Assembly: GCA_943372215.1 (NCBI GenBank)
Contig: CALRXU020000012.1
Location: forward strand, 1 to 64,000
Origin: UBA6183 sp943372215
GTDB taxonomy: Bacteria; Bacteroidota; Bacteroidia; UKL13-3
Length of the DNA: 64,000 nt
Direction: 5' to 3'
In this document: positions 61,564 to 64,000 of the stretch, piece by piece
How positions within the stretch are numbered: position 1 is the first letter of the stretch
How the letters are laid out: each line of letters opens with the position of its first letter
The notes under the pieces: generated by a model
What the model saw: the letters and a program-made list of their open reading frames with translations, nothing else
Databases searched by the model: none
Told to the model about the DNA's origin: nothing
Made by a program: the position numbers and the translations under genes

Positions 61564-64000
61564 TTATTTCATCAAATAAATCTTACCAACGTCTTGAACA
61601 AAAAACGCATCGGCTTTATCTACCTTCCTGCGTTCAATTGTTGTATTGTTCAATTTGGTAAGCACTTGATACAAATATACACCATTCGCTAATCTATCTC
61701 CATAATTATCCGTGCCATCCCAGCTATACTCACTTAAGTTCTGACCAATTTTAATAGGTCCAAACTCGTCTTTATTGATTTCCTTTACCACTCGACCAGA
61801 AACCGTCATAATGCGAATAAGCAATTGATCTGGAGGAGCCGATCCTGTTAATGTAAACACAAATCGCACGTTGGTGGTAGCAGGGTTCGGATAAGGAAAA
61901 AAATGGGTGATGGTTGATTTTTTCTGCACTTCAAAATCAACTTCGTAATAATCATTTCCTGAGGTATTGCCACTCGCATCCTTGTTCAATACTTTTAAAG
62001 TGTAACGTCCATCGGCAGTTAATGTAGGGCTAAAGTCAATGGTGGCTCTGTTTTTATCATCAGTAGCGGGTTTAAATACCACTGATTGCTCACTCATATT
62101 TATCCGTTCAAAGTCTTGGCCAGGCTTGCGCAGCAATAGGGTAAACAAGGCCGTGTCGTTTTGTAATTTAAACTTACTATCGTCTTTTGAAGATATTCTG
62201 ATGAGTGGGTTTGGCGATACAAAATCACCGTTTACGATGCGATAACCATCAAAAGTTACATCAAGCAATGGGTTAACTTTATCAGCATTTACGTTAAAAG
62301 ACTTAAACAAGTAGTTGTTTAATTTGGTTTGTTCCAATTGTGGCCCATCATTAAAATATAGCTCCAAAGAATACTGCCCAGCTAAATCATAGGTAGAAAT
62401 ACTTTTTTCAACCTTGGCCATTTGATCCTTACTGAGGCTTGGCAACGTTTGCTGCCATTCGTATTGTACATTTCTGTTGGCATCAATTATACGAAGTAAC
62501 ACTGGAAGGCTATCAAATTTTTCTGTTGAAATATTGCGAAAGGCTACCAACAACTTTAAGCTATCTCCTTGTTCTAATTGTGTATTATAAAAGCGAAAAC
62601 TATCTGCTACTGATATAGTACCCTCAGGTACGGCCTGATACTTAATAATCCAATAAGCCAATTGATCAGGAGTTCTGTAAGTGGTATCAAACAAATTAAA
62701 ACCTAGTTTTATATAAGGAAAACGATTTGCATTAATTGCAGCAAGTGAAGTTTGTTGATTTACATTTTCTAACAATAAGGTATCTGCTCCAGTACTATTA
62801 ACACCATAAACACTTACTTTATTGAAATCGTTCCCATCATTTTCTGTTGGATTAAACAAATAACTCAAACTTTCCCAGGTTTTAGCCGGACCTATCGGCT
62901 TGCTCGTTGCACTGCAAGTGAACCAACTGCCAAGCAATACCCCCTCAACAACAACATCTTTATCTAGTCCAACTTGTGTGGTGGTATCTTCATTAATGAC
63001 TCCTGGTGTGGCGCCAACTACACCAACCATTGCAAAAGCCAAATCAGGGTGATTGCCATTTGCTACTTTGGCCGAACCCAATTTGGCAAATGCGTTTCTT
63101 AATGCTGTTGGCCAATTTGTACTGCCACAGTTATACTGACTAAAAACAGCAACATAAGTTCCGTTGTCAAGAGAATCAACAAAGCGAACAAATTCATTTT
63201 GACCAAATGGAGTATTTGGAAATGCGTAATAGTATAATTTCCGTTTAGCAGGATCGAGGTTATTATCAATTACATTCTGGCAGTTTAATGGGAATCGCGG
63301 ATTGAGTGTCATCCGCAATGTACGCTTATCAATAATAATAGCTGAAAAACCATTCCCCCCAACACAACCAAGATTTCCTGGATTTTGATTTTCTCCTTCA
63401 AAAAAAACGCCTCGACCACCATGCGCTATGCTGTTGCCTGAAACCTTTATGGCTTTTGAATTTTCAGTAAAGTCAATTGCTTGTTTTGGTGTATCAATAC
63501 GCAAAAAATCGGTATATGAAAAGTCTATCTTTCTATCAAAGGTTCTTTGCATCCAGGCGTTGGGATGTCCAGGAATGTAGGTAAACACGCCATAGTTCCA
63601 TCGCCCTCCTTGCTGTTCTGACAAATTTAAGCGGGCGCGCCAATAATAGGTAGTGGTATCGTTGGTTTTAGGCATAAATGCATACCTTAATAATGCTCCA
63701 CTTTGAATAGGGCCAACGCTTATTTTTTGTGGTGAATTAAATGTATTTACCTTATCTATTTCAACAATAAATTCATTATTGACATTGAGGATATTATTGT
63801 TTTGAGCAATCAACCAAACAGTGTCTTTTCCAACAACAGCATCTACAGCCGGAGATATTAGGATGCTGCCATTTCCCGGAATAAAGAGGTTTGTTGTTAC
63901 CGCATTATTGGCTTTAGTTATTTCTGCTACCTCATTATTGGCATCAAGTTTAATATCAAAGAGGTTATTTCCTAAAGCCAAATCGCCAAGTGTTTCAACC
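61564..64000 (-). CDS. Large surface protein with ILEI-like and T9SS C-terminal domains (N-terminus outside window)
   Basis: A partial gene; the frame stays open to the right edge. The visible 812 codons contain an ILEI-like domain (GRGVFFEGENQ ... FSAIIID ... NGTYVAVFSQYNCGS), a CARDB-like segment (LEQGDSLKLLVAFRNIS), and a C-terminal Ig-like/FlgD-like sorting domain (FFPYPNPATTNVRF ... WDGTDNYGDRLANGVYLYQV). This layout is known from Bacteroidota C25-family peptidase/PorU2-like proteins, but the peptidase part would lie outside the window, so that name is not proven. It leads the polysaccharide operon, ending 1 base before the next start. If it is a sortase-type protein, this would tie T9SS attachment to the sugar genes. 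Confidence 0.65.
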   Translation of the reverse strand, partial: VETLGDLALGNNLFDIKLDANNEVAEITKANNAVTTNLFIPGNGSILISPAVDAVVGKDTVWLIAQNNNILNVNNEFIVEIDKVNTFNSPQKISVGPIQSGALLRYAFMPKTNDTTTYYWRARLNLSEQQGGRWNYGVFTYIPGHPNAWMQRTFDRKIDFSYTDFLRIDTPKQAIDFTENSKAIKVSGNSIAHGGRGVFFEGENQNPGNLGCVGGNGFSAIIIDKRTLRMTLNPRFPLNCQNVIDNNLDPAKRKLYYYAFPNTPFGQNEFVRFVDSLDNGTYVAVFSQYNCGSTNWPTALRNAFAKLGSAKVANGNHPDLAFAMVGVVGATPGVINEDTTTQVGLDKDVVVEGVLLGSWFTCSATSKPIGPAKTWESLSYLFNPTENDGNDFNKVSVYGVNSTGADTLLLENVNQQTSLAAINANRFPYIKLGFNLFDTTYRTPDQLAYWIIKYQAVPEGTISVADSFRFYNTQLEQGDSLKLLVAFRNISTEKFDSLPVLLRIIDANRNVQYEWQQTLPSLSKDQMAKVEKSISTYDLAGQYSLELYFNDGPQLEQTKLNNYLFKSFNVNADKVNPLLDVTFDGYRIVNGDFVSPNPLIRISSKDDSKFKLQNDTALFTLLLRKPGQDFERINMSEQSVVFKPATDDKNRATIDFSPTLTADGRYTLKVLNKDASGNTSGNDYYEVDFEVQKKSTITHFFPYPNPATTNVRFVFTLTGSAPPDQLLIRIMTVSGRVVKEINKDEFGPIKIGQNLSEYSWDGTDNYGDRLANGVYLYQVLTKLNNTTIERRKVDKADAFFVQDVGKIYLMK

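Noticed and set aside
1..64000. CRISPR arrays, prophage or transposase genes
   Set aside because: No regularly spaced repeats, phage structural genes or transposase motifs were seen. The only insertion-sequence hint is the 30-bp element.

Overview
The window is chromosomal DNA of a Bacteroidota bacterium. The evidence is type IX secretion (T9SS) C-terminal sorting domains, DUF5103 and DUF4920 proteins, TAnnTTTG-type -7 promoter elements, almost no Shine-Dalgarno sequences, and giant RHS proteins of the Bacteroidota type. The order cannot be fixed from sequence alone; Chitinophagales/Sphingobacteriales-like is a guess. No rRNA, tRNA, CRISPR array, transposase or prophage was seen.

Region 1 (1-26.4 kb) is one large accessory locus. 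A minus-strand operon runs from about 23.6 kb to the left edge: an FN3-like exported protein, an OmpH/Skp-like coiled-coil protein, a lipoprotein, a 2209-aa RHS-associated protein, a small exported protein and a 3836-aa RHS polymorphic toxin with its own C-terminal tip. Downstream lie a lipoprotein immunity candidate, a displaced RHS tip cassette with a second lipoprotein immunity candidate, and the start of a third cassette cut by the window edge. The third cassette shares 147 of 149 bases with the junction inside the full-length toxin gene. A 30-bp element recurs behind both immunity genes. The full toxin carries an unusual insertion of about 320 aa inside its RHS core. A divergent gene encodes an outer-membrane beta-barrel/coiled-coil protein that could be the export partner. 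This toxin-tip exchange locus is the most interesting system in the window.

Region 2 (26.4-39.4 kb) is mixed: a coiled-coil membrane protein, lpxB (lipid A), a ligase-associated DEXH helicase, three tandem paralogous lipoproteins with matching terminators, an ECF sigma factor overlapping a fused anti-sigma/outer-membrane-barrel gene, two small T9SS cargo proteins and uvrC.

Region 3 (39.4-57 kb) is mostly housekeeping: DUF4920 lipoprotein, dipeptide epimerase, smpB, a hemerythrin/ScdA-like protein, FAD oxidoreductase plus alpha/beta hydrolase, Crp/Fnr regulator plus NAD(P)H oxidoreductase, an htrA-pdeM-DUF1223 operon, DUF1573, an aminotransferase plus omega-amidase pair, an ABC-F ATPase plus DUF5103, nth, and a TonB-like protein.

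Region 4 (57-64 kb) is a tightly overlapping minus-strand operon: a large surface protein with a T9SS-type C-terminus (N-terminus outside the window), a glycosyltransferase, a Wzx-like flippase and two more glycosyltransferases. It looks like a surface polysaccharide locus tied to T9SS.
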